This document shows, piece by piece, positions 25,955 through 35,181 of a stretch of 64,000 nucleotides of DNA. This stretch comes from Bacillus sp. FJAT-45350 (GTDB taxonomy: Bacteria; Bacillota; Bacilli; Bacillales; NISU01), in the NCBI RefSeq assembly GCF_002335805.1, contig NZ_NISU01000001.1, forward strand, positions 814,079 through 878,078, written 5' to 3'. The notes below the pieces were generated by a model. It had not been told where the DNA came from and searched no databases. It worked only from the letters and a program-made list of their open reading frames with translations. The stretch's first letter is position 1, and each line of letters begins with the position of its first letter. Made by a program: the position numbers and the translations under genes.

Positions 25955-26971
25955 ATGAGGAATGAGCAAACGATTAATAATCTGACATTATTTATTATTT
26001 TAGCTATGTTACTAGCGCTGCTATATTGGGTGAATGCATTTGCCGTTTCAATAGATATTACGACGTCTTCACTAGCTAGTTTTTTTACGATATTTTTGAG
26101 TTTGTTTCTTGAGGCAATACCATTTATTTTAGCGGGCGTAATTATTTCAGGTGTGATTCAAGTGTTTGTTACTGCTGAGCATATTCAGCGACTTATTCCG
26201 AAAAACAAGTTTATTGCAATTGTTTCAAGCTGTACACTAGGAGCGATTTTTCCTGCATGTGAGTGCGGGATTGTACCTATTATTCGTAGGTTACTCCTTA
26301 AGGGAGTTCCATTATATGCAGCTGTTGGCTTTATGTTAACAGGGCCATTAATTAACCCACTTGTCTTATTTTCAACTTATATGGCTTTTGGGCAGGAATG
26401 GCATATGGCGATTATGAGGGGACTTTTAGGATTTGTAGCAGCTATTATGATTAGTTTATTAGTTTGTCGATTGTTTCGTAAAAATGAATTAAAAATTAGT
26501 AGAGAGACATTTGTTCAGCAAGATACAGCACCAAGTAAAAATATTTCTCTTTATAACCGCCTATTTGCAATGACGCAACATTCAATTAATGAATTTTTTC
26601 AAATGAGTAAATTTTTTATAATAGGTGCCTTACTTGCTGCAGGTGTTCAAACATATCTTTCGAGTTCTTCATTCTTTTTATTTGGGGAGAGCTTTGTAGC
26701 GTTGACTGTTGTAATGATGGTAGTTGCCTATGTTCTTTCTCTTTGTTCAGAAGCAGATGCCTTTATTGCAGCTTCCTTTAAGCAGTTTGTACCAGGAAGC
26801 TCATTGCTCGCCTTTTTAATTTACGGTCCGATGCTTGATTTAAAAAACACGTTTATGCTTGGTGCAGTATTTAAGCTACGATTTGTGATTGTACTTATGT
26901 TCTTAATTACAATCGTTGTTTTTGGTATAGTTTTGGCATATGAACTTCTCTTTGTTGGAGGTGCGCTATGA
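25955..26971 (+). CDS. Permease of the DUF318/ArsP type (YcgR-like)
   Basis: From ATG 25955 (GAGAGAGG 7 nt before it) the protein has 338 residues and about eight membrane helices. Family landmarks are the buried cysteines in A-I-F-P-A-C-E-C-G-I-V-P-I near residue 85, the G-P-L-I-N-P motif, and the later C-S-E-A-D-A-F-I-A-A-S-F. Its TGA overlaps the ATG of the next gene, as is usual for this permease and its TIGR03943 partner. The pair corresponds to ycgR/ycgQ of B. subtilis. The substrate is unproven; metal-linked roles have been suggested for relatives. Confidence 0.88.
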   Translation: MRNEQTINNLTLFIILAMLLALLYWVNAFAVSIDITTSSLASFFTIFLSLFLEAIPFILAGVIISGVIQVFVTAEHIQRLIPKNKFIAIVSSCTLGAIFPACECGIVPIIRRLLLKGVPLYAAVGFMLTGPLINPLVLFSTYMAFGQEWHMAIMRGLLGFVAAIMISLLVCRLFRKNELKISRETFVQQDTAPSKNISLYNRLFAMTQHSINEFFQMSKFFIIGALLAAGVQTYLSSSSFFLFGESFVALTVVMMVVAYVLSLCSEADAFIAASFKQFVPGSSLLAFLIYGPMLDLKNTFMLGAVFKLRFVIVLMFLITIVVFGIVLAYELLFVGGAL

Positions 26972-27747
26972 AATTTCACTTAGACCGGTTCATACGTGCG
27001 CTTATACTTGCACTTCTATCTCTTGTTATTTTTTACTTGCATTACACTAATCAAATCGGACTTTTCCTTAATCCGGAGTATCTTTTATTTACGGAAATTG
27101 CCTCTGTATTGTTTTTATTTTTATTTTTTATTCAAGTGAGTACGATATGGACAAAAGAAGGAGCGGAGCATGATTGGGCATGTCAGCTCTTCGGTTGCAG
27201 TCATGAAACTAGTAAAGGAATAAGTTCATTTATAAACAATATCATCATGTATGGTACCCTTGCTCTGCCAGTCATAATTGGCTTATTTTTTGTACCTACT
27301 GTACTTGATAGCTCAATTGCTGAAAAACGTACGATTATTCCCAAGATGGAGGAGATTGAGAATGTATCGGCTACTCTTGATAGGGAAGAGCAAATTACAA
27401 TTACAGATGATACGTTTGCTGAAATAACTGGAAATATTTTGCAAGACCCTGAAAGCTATAATGGCTACACTGTACAGTTAAGTGGAATGTTACATAAAGC
27501 ACAAGGCTTAACAGACACTCAATATATTCTCTCGCGTTTTCAAGTAACCCATTGTGTAGCAGATGCAACAGTCATAAATTTAATTGTAGAGTTTGATGAA
27601 CACCCTCATTTTCATGAACATGATTCATGGGTAAGGATTATTGGAGAGATTCGTGTAATAAAAACTGAAGAAAAGGTTATACCGATAATTCAAGTTCTTC
27701 AATGGGAAAAGATTGAGATGCCAGATAACCCCTATGTTTGTATATAA
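26968..27747 (+). CDS. TIGR03943/DUF1980 family protein (YcgQ-like)
   Basis: A 259-residue protein with two N-terminal membrane helices (about 9-27 and 35-55) and a third near 92-112, then an extracytoplasmic beta-rich domain. Cysteines in C-Q-L-F-G-C-S-H, F-Q-V-T-H-C-V-A-D-A and the final N-P-Y-V-C-I could bind metal or form disulfides. Its ATG overlaps the permease stop by 4 nt, indicating translational coupling and a common complex in the membrane. The exact role is unknown. Confidence 0.85.
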   Translation: MKFHLDRFIRALILALLSLVIFYLHYTNQIGLFLNPEYLLFTEIASVLFLFLFFIQVSTIWTKEGAEHDWACQLFGCSHETSKGISSFINNIIMYGTLALPVIIGLFFVPTVLDSSIAEKRTIIPKMEEIENVSATLDREEQITITDDTFAEITGNILQDPESYNGYTVQLSGMLHKAQGLTDTQYILSRFQVTHCVADATVINLIVEFDEHPHFHEHDSWVRIIGEIRVIKTEEKVIPIIQVLQWEKIEMPDNPYVCI

Positions 27748-27812
27748 GTGCAAGAAATGACTATTACAAGCCACCAATATGCTATAATAGTGCATATGTG
27801 TTCCTCTTTTAG

Positions 27813-27844
27813 AGGGTGTTTTACAATTTGATTACACCCTTTTA
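27813..27844 (+). terminator. Weak terminator after the permease pair
   Basis: AGGGTGT (27813-27819) pairs with ACACCCT (27834-27840), followed by TTTAG. It lies directly before the ykuI ribosome binding site, so it could also attenuate ykuI. Confidence 0.45.
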
Positions 27845-27861
27845 GTTTAGGAGGTGGGATT

Positions 27862-29079
27862 GTGGATGCATTAGATGTATTAATAAATAAAGATAAAATA
27901 GTGCCATTCTTCCAACCAATTATAAGTGCTGAGAAGCAAACGGTTGTTGGATATGAAGTATTAGGAAGAATAGAGACGGATAAAGGATATGAAAGTCTAG
28001 GATGGTTTTTTAGAGACCAATCAATTCCTGACGAATACCGGATAGAGATTGATGATTATTTACAATCAGAGGCCTTAAAGAAATATGTAGACTATAATAC
28101 TAGTTTATATTTATTTTTAAATTATGATATAAATTTGTTAGTAAAAGATAACGGAGAAACACTTCTTTCAAGGATTGAGGAATTTAGAGAGTTAGGGGTT
28201 TCTCTAAAGCGAATTGTAATTGAATTACGGGAGCAAGATTTCACTGGGAATTTTTCACTATTAAAGCATTTGCTCGTCTATTTACAAAGCTTAGGTATAC
28301 AAATTGCAATGGATGATGTGGGCAACAATGTAAGTAATCTAGATACAATCGCTACATTGAAGCCTAACATTATTAAGGTTGATCTAGACTTCCTTGAAAA
28401 AGACGCTCTACCTGAATTGTATCGTGATGTACTTAGTTCCTTATCCCTTTTATCACGAAAGATTGGTGCAACGCTTCTTTTTGAAGGAATTGCTCAGTTT
28501 AACCAATTAAACTATGCTTGGAGAAATGGTGGTAGATATTATCAAGGCTTTTATCTAGGGCAACCAAAGTTAACATTTGTTGAGCCTGACTTTTGTAAAG
28601 TAACAATTAAGAAGCAGTTTCAGCACTTTATTAATTTTGAACGAAAAAAAATAGAAGCTCAGCTATCACTTGCAGATAATCTTGATCGTAGCTTGCGGGA
28701 TACACTAAGAAAAGTGAAGTCAACAAATATGTATGATGAAGTGATTATGCAAGTAGCAGAGCATTTAAATGACATGGTGTTCCGTGTTTATATTTGCGAT
28801 GAAGAAGGATTCCAGCAATCCTCAAATGCAATAAAAAATGAAAATGGTGATTGGGAGCTCCATCCTGAGGATCGACATAAGAACTGGAGTTGGCGGCCAT
28901 ATTTCCTTGAAACAATTGTACGAATGAGTTATGAACGAAAAGGAATTTTATCTGACCTATATACAGATATTGAAAAAGACGAAGTGATTCGAACCTATTC
29001 ATATCCAATTGATGAGCAGTTGTATCTATTTATTGATATACCATATGATTATTTATTTGATAAAGATGGCTTATTATAA
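27862..29079 (+). CDS. ykuI: EAL-domain protein YkuI
   Basis: The 405-residue protein has an EAL domain (about 1-255) followed by a PAS-like C-terminal domain, the YkuI architecture. Most catalytic positions are visible: E in Y-E-V-L-G-R (an EVL version of EAL), N in F-L-N-Y-D, E in I-E-L-R-E, the D-D of M-D-D-V-G, K in I-I-K-V-D, E in F-E-G-I-A, and Q in Y-Q-G-F-Y-L-G-Q-P. YkuI of B. subtilis binds c-di-GMP but has no or little hydrolytic activity. The start is GTG behind AGGAGGTGG. Confidence 0.88.
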   Translation: MDALDVLINKDKIVPFFQPIISAEKQTVVGYEVLGRIETDKGYESLGWFFRDQSIPDEYRIEIDDYLQSEALKKYVDYNTSLYLFLNYDINLLVKDNGETLLSRIEEFRELGVSLKRIVIELREQDFTGNFSLLKHLLVYLQSLGIQIAMDDVGNNVSNLDTIATLKPNIIKVDLDFLEKDALPELYRDVLSSLSLLSRKIGATLLFEGIAQFNQLNYAWRNGGRYYQGFYLGQPKLTFVEPDFCKVTIKKQFQHFINFERKKIEAQLSLADNLDRSLRDTLRKVKSTNMYDEVIMQVAEHLNDMVFRVYICDEEGFQQSSNAIKNENGDWELHPEDRHKNWSWRPYFLETIVRMSYERKGILSDLYTDIEKDEVIRTYSYPIDEQLYLFIDIPYDYLFDKDGLL

Positions 29080-29097
29080 ACTTTATATGGAATGAGG

Positions 29098-29145
29098 AAA
29101 AGCGTAAAGTGCATACGATTACTCGTAGCCTTTATGCTTTTTTAG
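29098..29145 (+). terminator. ykuI terminator
   Basis: AAAAGCGTAAAG (29098-29109) pairs with CTTTATGCTTTT (29130-29141, one G-U pair), and the T-run continues to 29145. Confidence 0.75.
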
Positions 29146-29358
29146 TTTCGTATAAGTTCTAATTCATAAACCCCTTATGTTTTCAGAAAAGTTTTATTTA
29201 AGTAAATATGTAGAAAAATAGTAGGCAAAGCTATATGCTGAGTAGGTGTTTTTTATTTTAGAACAATGGGTTTATTATCTAGATGTTTTAGTAAATTAAA
29301 TATGAGGTGTAGTGGTTTTGTTCATCCACAAGGTTTTTCTATAGAAATGAGGATATGT

Positions 29359-30534
29359 ATGATTCAAAACAAATCAGTTTTTCGTTTAATGGCATATTTA
29401 TTTTTTGCGTATTCAACGATGACGATTATTATTAGCTATATGCCGGTGTATTTTCAGTATCAAGGTTTAACGGGTACAGAGGTAGGAATGTTACTTGCCA
29501 TCGGTCCCTTTGCTTCCATATTTTCGCAACCGTTTTGGGGATTTATGAGTGATAAGTGGAAGTCAATTAAACGAGTGCTAGTGATAACGTTAATTGGAGT
29601 TATCATTAGTTCATTTATTTTCTTTCAAATGTCAAATTTCATTGGATTAATGGTTATGATGTTTGTATTATTTCTATTTATGGCACCAGTAACAGCTTTA
29701 GGAGATAGTCTTTCACAAAAGACAGCTATTGAGCACAAAGTAAACTTTGGTCGTATTAGAATGTGGGGTTCTCTAGGGTTTGCTATTACTTCACTTCTGA
29801 CTGGTTATGTTTTGGCGGTTATTGGAATTGGAAATTTAGTGTTTCCTTTTTTATTTATGGCGATAATTTCATTAGTAATTGCCCTACAATTACATGATGT
29901 CAATAAAACGAATAAACCTGTAACGTTGTTAAATGCGGTGAAGATCGGATTAAATCCACGTTTGTTTATTTTCTTGGGTATTATTATCCTCGTTTCAATT
30001 ACTCACCGAGCAAATGATAGTTACTTAGGAATTTATGTAACTGAATTAGGTGGGAAGGAGTCATTAATTGGCTGGGCATGGTTTATAGGAGTTACGTCGG
30101 AGGCACTTATTTTTGCTACAACAGCTCTTTGGTTCCGTAGATTTCATCCATTAACGTTTATTATTATCGCAGGGCTGCTTTATAGTCTTCGTTGGTTTTT
30201 GATGGGTATGGCAGTAGGCCCAGCATCAATAATATTCTTTCAGCTCCTACATGGTGTTACGTTTGGTGTGTTTTATGTAGGTGCGTTCCAAGTAGTCACA
30301 AAGCTAGTTCCAGAAGAATTACAAGCGACAGGGCATGTTCTTTTTATTACAACTTTCTTCGGGATTTCAGGAATCATTGGCTCATTGTTCGGGGGATATA
30401 TGATTGAAACGGTTAGTACTGCTGCACTTTATCATTCTTTAGGATACTTTGCGTTAGCAGGAAGTATAGGATTGATAATTTATAAATATGTAATTGAAGT
30501 AAAACTAAAGCCAGAAATGCGTTATTCAAAATAA
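29359..30534 (+). CDS. Major facilitator transporter (MFS_1-like, phenylpropionate-permease type)
   Basis: From ATG 29359 the product has 391 residues and about twelve membrane helices. The cytoplasmic loop after helix 2 reads P-F-W-G-F-M-S-D-K-W, the MFS motif A. The G-R-I-R-M-W-G-S-L-G-F-A segment near residue 130 is typical of the MFS_1-like (HcaT/YwbF-like) group. Upstream in-frame ATGs extend the reading frame by up to 31 residues, but AATGAGGAT makes the chosen start the best. The substrate is unknown. It stands alone. Confidence 0.88.
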   Translation: MIQNKSVFRLMAYLFFAYSTMTIIISYMPVYFQYQGLTGTEVGMLLAIGPFASIFSQPFWGFMSDKWKSIKRVLVITLIGVIISSFIFFQMSNFIGLMVMMFVLFLFMAPVTALGDSLSQKTAIEHKVNFGRIRMWGSLGFAITSLLTGYVLAVIGIGNLVFPFLFMAIISLVIALQLHDVNKTNKPVTLLNAVKIGLNPRLFIFLGIIILVSITHRANDSYLGIYVTELGGKESLIGWAWFIGVTSEALIFATTALWFRRFHPLTFIIIAGLLYSLRWFLMGMAVGPASIIFFQLLHGVTFGVFYVGAFQVVTKLVPEELQATGHVLFITTFFGISGIIGSLFGGYMIETVSTAALYHSLGYFALAGSIGLIIYKYVIEVKLKPEMRYSK

Positions 30535-30537
30535 AGC

Positions 30538-30621
30538 TTAAATATTAATGAAAAATACAACTTTCTGTTTTACAATTCTTGCTTTTTTAAGAACGTAAAT
30601 AAGTAGGATAAATTTTAACAT
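30538..30621 (-). CDS. Possible very small basic hydrophobic peptide, 27 aa
   Basis: On the reverse strand GAGGTGAT sits 5 nt ahead of ATG 30621. The product MLKFILLIYVLKKARIVKQK continues VVFFINI to a stop. It is hydrophobic at its start and basic in the middle. It lies in the gap between the MFS gene and a bidirectional terminator. The ribosome binding site is good, but the size leaves this uncertain. Confidence 0.3.
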   Translation of the reverse strand: MLKFILLIYVLKKARIVKQKVVFFINI

Positions 30622-30660
30622 GAACATCACCTCAGTAAACCTTATGCTGAAGAAAAAAAT

Positions 30661-30699
30661 AAAGCACAAACCGATGAGATTTTCGTTGGCTTGTGCTTT
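30661..30699. terminator. Bidirectional terminator
   Basis: AAAGCACAA (30661-30669) pairs with TTGTGCTTT (30691-30699), with an inner CC/GG pair and T-runs on both strands. Confidence 0.75.
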
Positions 30700-30713
30700 T
30701 TTATAACGTTATA

Positions 30714-30839
30714 TTACGAAAATGCTTGTATACCTAATATATAATGAACGAATAGAAAAACAACAATCATCATCATTAATCCGACGATAAAACCATTTAG
30801 AGCTTCTTTAACTGTATGGTCAGTTTCTTGCTTTTTCAT
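30714..30839 (-). CDS. Small single-span membrane protein, 41 aa
   Basis: Behind AAGGAGGAGC on the reverse strand an ATG at 30839 opens a 41-residue frame: a charged start MKKQETDHTVKEALNG, then a membrane helix of Ile, Val, Met and Leu from residue 17 to 37, ending in A-F-S. The strong ribosome binding site and clear amphiphilic design make this a likely real gene. I do not recognise a named family. Confidence 0.65.
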   Translation of the reverse strand: MKKQETDHTVKEALNGFIVGLMMMIVVFLFVHYILGIQAFS

Positions 30840-30872
30840 CCTATGCTCCTCCTTCATTTGGATTTCTTTAAA

Positions 30873-31172
30873 TTAAGGAGCTTGGATTAATGTACTACCA
30901 AATTTAATTGTCATAAGAAAGCTATTGATTTTTAATGTTGAAATAAAAGAGTCAAAAAATTCGTCCTGTAAAGCTACCACTGGAGCAATAGTAGTCATTT
31001 GTACGAATGAATTTTTTACAACTTTATCTGAATTTGCAAAAGAAAGAACGATTGAATCAAAGCTAATACCATTTATGTTGAAATAAGAAGTATCATCACT
31101 GTAAGAGTCATAAGACGCACTTGGGTAAGCTGTAAGTAGTAATAAACAAAAAAGTAATAAAATATTTTTCAT
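30873..31172 (-). CDS. Hypothetical exported protein, 99 aa
   Basis: The N-terminus MKNILLLFCLLLLTAYPSAS is a typical signal peptide, with likely cleavage after A-S or A-Y. The mature part of about 80 residues has no cysteine and alternates hydrophobic and polar residues, as expected for a beta-rich domain. No family is recognised. The gene lies 34 nt from the 41-residue membrane protein on the same strand and may share its transcript. Confidence 0.6.
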   Translation of the reverse strand: MKNILLLFCLLLLTAYPSASYDSYSDDTSYFNINGISFDSIVLSFANSDKVVKNSFVQMTTIAPVVALQDEFFDSFISTLKINSFLMTIKFGSTLIQAP

Positions 31173-31256
31173 CGAGGTTTCGTCCTTAGAAAGAATGATT
31201 TAATTTATTATAGCTGATTTATCAACGAATACAATATATTCTAAAAAAAGAAAATC

Positions 31257-31280
31257 AGCGGGAATGGCTTACTTCCCGCT
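31257..31280 (-). terminator. Terminator of the histidine phosphatase gene
   Basis: AGCGGGAA (31257-31264) pairs with TTCCCGCT (31273-31280). Read on the reverse strand it is followed by TTTTCTTTTTTT and comes just after the phosphatase stop. Confidence 0.8.
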
Positions 31281-31288
31281 AAAATCAA

Positions 31289-31888
31289 CTATCGATGTAA
31301 ATTCAATAACTCACTTAATGTTAATTGGTCAACTATTTCAAAGCCATTCCCTTGCCCGAAAGGTCTTATAACTACAGTGCCCATGTTTGGAAGGGGACCT
31401 AGTCCAACTCCTTCTGGGAAACTATGAGCAATAATTATATTGTTACTTCCTGGCGCAGGTTGTGTTTCAAATATAGTGGTAAGATTGTTTAAGATTCTAT
31501 TAAATTCAGATTGGCTAAGGGCGCCGCTTAGATTATAAGTATCGACCCATAAAGGATCAATCAAGGTATTCGCTTCACCAAAAGCCAAATAGGCAGTTTC
31601 TATATTTCTACAAAAAGGACTTGTAATTACGGGGGGCATAATAGGAATGTTTAAGCTTCGTATTGCATTTCCATAGGTTACAGCTTGCATTCTTCCATTA
31701 TTAGAAAGATTTCTCTGTGTGTAACAATCTTGATAGTTAAGATTCGGTTGGTCCGCTCCAATTGTAGCTTCAGCATGTCTAGCATATAAAATAAATCCAC
31801 CTTCTTGAAGTGAGCTAAGTAATGAATCATTAAGTGGCTGTGGTGTTTGTCTATAATTGTTGGAAACATCATAATGATAATAAGACAA
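31289..31888 (-). CDS. Histidine phosphatase family protein
   Basis: From TTG 31888, placed 6 nt after AAGGAGAG, the product has 199 residues. The phosphohistidine motif is Y-A-R-H-A-E-A near residue 34, a variant of R-H-G. Later come S-P-F-C-R-N-I-E-T-A, which carries the conserved arginine, and I-I-I-A-H-S-F-P, with the second histidine. This fits the branch-2 or SixA-like histidine phosphatases. There is no signal peptide, so it is probably cytoplasmic. The substrate is unknown. It has an unusual Asn- and Pro-rich composition. Confidence 0.75.
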   Translation of the reverse strand: MSYYHYDVSNNYRQTPQPLNDSLLSSLQEGGFILYARHAEATIGADQPNLNYQDCYTQRNLSNNGRMQAVTYGNAIRSLNIPIMPPVITSPFCRNIETAYLAFGEANTLIDPLWVDTYNLSGALSQSEFNRILNNLTTIFETQPAPGSNNIIIAHSFPEGVGLGPLPNMGTVVIRPFGQGNGFEIVDQLTLSELLNLHR

Positions 31889-32105
31889 AATAAACTCTCC
31901 TTTCAATTGTAAATTCTAGGCATCTACATATTGATAACGTATGTAAGCAGATTTAAAATGTTTCTTACTAGATTTAGGAATTGGTGGGAGTTATTTTGTT
32001 ATAATTATTTAGAAAGATATAAGGATGGAGTGTTTGTTTCCTGGTTGATAAGTTTGAAGTTTCATCGCAATTGAAGGTAACAATATAACACGTGAGGTGA
32101 TGAAT

Positions 32106-32609
32106 TTGAGATTACTAATACTTCTTGTCATAATACTGGTCGTTGGTCTAATAACTGGATGTTATAGTTCGAATGAAGATAGGGCAATCATTCTAAATAG
32201 CGAGGTTCTAACAACTGAAAAAACATTACCAAGTAACTTTTATGAAATAGCTGATCAAGGTGTTTTTGTTACAAAAGTTACTAATCAAAAGGAATTTATT
32301 AAGCAGAGCGATATGTTTGGAGTAACAGTGGTCCCTTCTGAAATCAATTGGAACAATCAAGTTGTCTTCTTTGTAGGAATGATTGAGTCTGGTACGTGTC
32401 CATTAGAACTAGATGCCATTGGAATAAATTCAGATAAGACTGAAATGATTATTCACCTTAAAGTAGAATCAGAAGATAAACCGTGTACGGATGATGCAAC
32501 GCCGAGAACTAAGGTAATAGCAGTAGATGCAGAAGAAGTATCAGATGTTACGGTTATAAAAATTGATAACCTATTTGGTATTAGTCCTCTAGTGGAGCTT
32601 GCTAAATGA
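32106..32609 (+). CDS. Lipoprotein of unknown function
   Basis: The N-terminus is a lipoprotein signal with the lipobox L-I-T-G-C near residue 21, so the mature protein should be lipid-anchored on the outside of the membrane. The remaining 145 residues are acidic. Two further cysteines (S-G-T-C-P and K-P-C-T-D-D) could form a disulfide. TTG 32106 is favoured because GAGGTGAT lies in front; GTG 32097 and ATG 32100 are also in frame. I recognise no named family. Confidence 0.7.
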   Translation: MRLLILLVIILVVGLITGCYSSNEDRAIILNSEVLTTEKTLPSNFYEIADQGVFVTKVTNQKEFIKQSDMFGVTVVPSEINWNNQVVFFVGMIESGTCPLELDAIGINSDKTEMIIHLKVESEDKPCTDDATPRTKVIAVDAEEVSDVTVIKIDNLFGISPLVELAK

Positions 32610-32610
32610 A

Positions 32611-32656
32611 AAAAGATTAAGAGAGCAGAGTGTGAAATGCTCTCTTAATCTTTTTA
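32611..32656. terminator. Bidirectional terminator
   Basis: AAAAGATTAAGAGAGC (32611-32626) pairs perfectly with 32639-32654, with T-run and A-run flanks. It ends the lipoprotein gene and overlaps the stop of the reverse-strand glutathione peroxidase remnant. Confidence 0.8.
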
Positions 32657-32799
32657 ATTTCTAATTAGCTTTGAAATATCATTTTTAATTTCTAATGAGT
32701 CTACTGATGGTTCATATCTTCTTAAAACTTGTCCATCTTCGCTAATCAAAAATTTAGTGAAGTTCCACTTAATAGTATCTCCAAATTATGAATTGTCAT
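32654..32799 (-). pseudogene. Glutathione peroxidase gene with internal deletion
   Basis: Reading on the reverse strand, an ATG at 32799 behind AGAGGTAC begins M-T-I-H-N, the usual start of a bacterial glutathione peroxidase. Within a few codons the frame jumps to F-G-D-T-I-K-W-N-F-T-K-F-L-I, the conserved C-terminal W-N-F-T-K-F block, followed by D-G-Q-V-L-R-R-Y-E-P-S and a normal stop. About 110 codons are missing, including the active-site Cys or Sec, Gln and the F-P-C-N-Q-F segment. The two remaining parts are out of frame. This is an inactivated gene. Confidence 0.8.
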
Positions 32800-33001
32800 A
32801 AAAGTACCTCTTATTTATAATTATTATTATTTTACATTAAGTATTATATATGTGATGAAGAGGGTTGTAAACTGAAATGCTTCATTTGACCAATAAAATA
32901 TTTTTGTATAAGAATATTTAAGAATAAGTAAATTAACATTGAATTGAATCGATTGGTATATTATTGTAAAGAAGAATTCGAAATTACTAGGAGAGATAAA
33001 T

Positions 33002-33418
33002 ATGGAAGCACTACAGGATATTAAGCACACGATTGTATTGGAAGCACCAATACATAAAGTATGGAAGAAAGTATCAACATCGGATGGAATTGCTTCTTGG
33101 TTCATGGAGAATGACATCGAGGCGAAAGAAGGTCACGAGTTTCATTTACAATCACCCTTTGGACCATCTCCTTGCAAGGTAATTGAAGTTGATGAACCAC
33201 AGAGACTCTCCTTTACGTGGGATACAGATGGTTGGGTAGTTTCATTTAGAATGAACGAGTTAGATGATAAAACAGAGTTTACCCTGATTCATAGTGGTTG
33301 GAAATCCGCTGACTCGGTTTCACAAAAAGCAAATGAACAAAATTCTGTTATTCGTGAACGAATGAATCATGGATGGACGGAGATTTTGAAGGCATTACAT
33401 AAAGTTGTTGAAGGATAA
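33002..33418 (+). CDS. SRPBCC/AHSA1-family protein (YndB-like)
   Basis: A 138-residue protein with the START-like AHSA1 pattern: [16 protein letters not shown] near the start, I-A-S-W-F, then P-Q-R-L-S-F-T-W and the closing [10 protein letters not shown] helix. Proteins of this fold bind hydrophobic ligands. The B. subtilis relative YndB may bind chalcone-like lipids. TAGGAGAG precedes the ATG. It is monocistronic and followed by a dispersed repeat. Confidence 0.85.
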   Translation: MEALQDIKHTIVLEAPIHKVWKKVSTSDGIASWFMENDIEAKEGHEFHLQSPFGPSPCKVIEVDEPQRLSFTWDTDGWVVSFRMNELDDKTEFTLIHSGWKSADSVSQKANEQNSVIRERMNHGWTEILKALHKVVEG

Positions 33419-33429
33419 TAAGTAGACAA

Positions 33430-33612
33430 AAAAGAGGTTGGGACACAAGTCTTCAATAGAGAATGCAAGAGAATGCAATGGCTCCGTTCGCTACGCGCCT
33501 TGAAAGGAGAAATGCACTCCTATCAAGCCTCTTAAAAGATGTAGCGATTTCGCACATTGCATCAAGACTGGGACAAAAGGTCAAAAACGGACCTTTTGTC
33601 CCAGTCTCTTTT
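33430..33612. repeat. Dispersed intergenic repeat, copy 3, ending in a strong terminator
   Basis: It begins AAAGAGGTTGGGACACAAG, contains CAATGGCTCCGTTCGCTACG and GATTTCGCACATTGCATC, and ends in an 18-bp perfect stem (33565-33582 with 33590-33607, GACTGGGACAAAAGGTC) followed by CTTTTG. A near-identical stem occurs alone at 56016-56062. Confidence 0.7.
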
Positions 33613-33816
33613 GTATGAAATTGATTTTCTTCATTTACTTATAAGTAGTTTAATGTATTTTTGAGAAAACTATATGAAACTTTCCTATTTTTAAGTAATA
33701 AGTTAACGCGTTTTATAAAGATTGTTCATAATGAACATGAGGCTAAAAAGAATACTGTGATAACTTTCTTATGGTATAATCATCTAGTTTAATTAGAGCT
33801 ATGAGGAGGGAATTGA

Positions 33817-35181
33817 GTGAATCCGACTAAAGGTTGGCATGAAAAAATAAGACTATTTCTAACAATTATGATGCCAATTTTAATTACACAGCTAGGGTTA
33901 TATGCTATGAATTTTTTTGATACGGTCATGTCTGGTCAAGCTGGAGCAGAAGACCTAGCAGGAGTAGCGATTGGCTCGAGCTTATGGGTCCCTATTTTTA
34001 CAGGTTTAACAGGAGTTTTGCTAGCTCTTACTCCGATTATCTCTCATCGTATTGGAGCGAATCAAATAGAACAGGCACCTTTTGCAGTTATACAAGGCGT
34101 GTATTTATCAGTTGCGATTTCTGTTGTCGTTATGGTGATAGGCGGTTTTTTACTTGATCCAGTGTTGAGTCTAATGACGTTAGAGCCTGAAGTAAGTCGA
34201 ATTGCTAGAGAATATTTAATTGGACTTGGGATTGGTTTACTACCGCTATTTATGTACACAGCTCTTCGTTGTTTCATCGATTCATTAGGTGAAACTCGAG
34301 TAACAATGTTTATTACGTTATTGGCTTTACCAGTCAATATCTTTTTTAATTATGTCCTTATCTTTGGCGCTTTCGGGTTTCCTCGTTTAGGAGGGGTTGG
34401 AGCTGGTTATGCTTCTGCGATTACATATTGGTTTATCTTTTTTGTAACGGTCTTTATCTTAGTGAAAATTAATCGATTTGCATCATACAGAGTTTTTCAT
34501 AAATTTTATCGCGTTTCGTTGTCGATGTGGAAGGAGATATTAGTATTAGGCTTGCCAATCGGGTTTACGATTTTCTTTGAAACAAGTATTTTCGCTGCTG
34601 TGACATTATTAATTAGTCAGTTTGATACAGAAACAATTGCAGCTCATCAAGCAGCGATAAATTTTGCGTCATTTTTATATATGATTCCTATGAGCATTGC
34701 TTTCACGTTAACGATTGCGGTTGGTTATGAAGTAGGAGCTAAACGTCTACAGGATGCTAAGCAGTATAGCTATTTAGGAATATGGATTGCCTTAGCTATG
34801 GGAGTATTTGCTGGAATCATCATATATGTATTGAGAGCACCGGTTTCATATCTATATACGAATGATACAATGGTTGCTTTATTAATTCAGCATTTCCTTA
34901 TATATTCAGTCTTTTTTCAGCTTTCGGATGCCCTAGCTACTCCAATACAAGGTGTACTTAGAGGTTATAAGGATGTAAATATCCCGTTTGTAATAGCCTT
35001 TGTTTCATTTTGGATTATAGGGTTACCAACTGGATTTATATTAGCGAATTATACAGCGATAGGTCCATTCGGCTACTGGATTGGTTTAATTACAGCCTTA
35101 GCAACATGTGCTGGCGTACTATTATGGAGAATGTTTATGATTCAGAAAAGGGTGGCAGTAGATATAGCAAAAGCACAATAG
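33817..35181 (+). CDS. MATE-family multidrug/Na+ efflux transporter
   Basis: A 454-residue protein with twelve predicted helices. MATE landmarks in both halves are M-P-I-L-I-T-Q-L-G-L-Y with F-F-D-T-V-M-S-G near residue 35, G-L-P-I-G-F-T-I-F-F-E near residue 247, and P-I-Q-G-V-L-R-G-Y-K-D-V near residue 385. It is closest to the NorM/MdtK type by appearance. GAGGAGGG stands 7 nt ahead of the GTG start. DynA follows 84 nt later. Substrates are likely cationic drugs, by family only. Confidence 0.9.
   Translation: MNPTKGWHEKIRLFLTIMMPILITQLGLYAMNFFDTVMSGQAGAEDLAGVAIGSSLWVPIFTGLTGVLLALTPIISHRIGANQIEQAPFAVIQGVYLSVAISVVVMVIGGFLLDPVLSLMTLEPEVSRIAREYLIGLGIGLLPLFMYTALRCFIDSLGETRVTMFITLLALPVNIFFNYVLIFGAFGFPRLGGVGAGYASAITYWFIFFVTVFILVKINRFASYRVFHKFYRVSLSMWKEILVLGLPIGFTIFFETSIFAAVTLLISQFDTETIAAHQAAINFASFLYMIPMSIAFTLTIAVGYEVGAKRLQDAKQYSYLGIWIALAMGVFAGIIIYVLRAPVSYLYTNDTMVALLIQHFLIYSVFFQLSDALATPIQGVLRGYKDVNIPFVIAFVSFWIIGLPTGFILANYTAIGPFGYWIGLITALATCAGVLLWRMFMIQKRVAVDIAKAQ

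Noticed and set aside
32827..33117. 96-codon reverse frame overlapping the AHSA1 gene start
   Set aside because: It overlaps a well supported gene on the other strand and has no family features or ribosome binding site.
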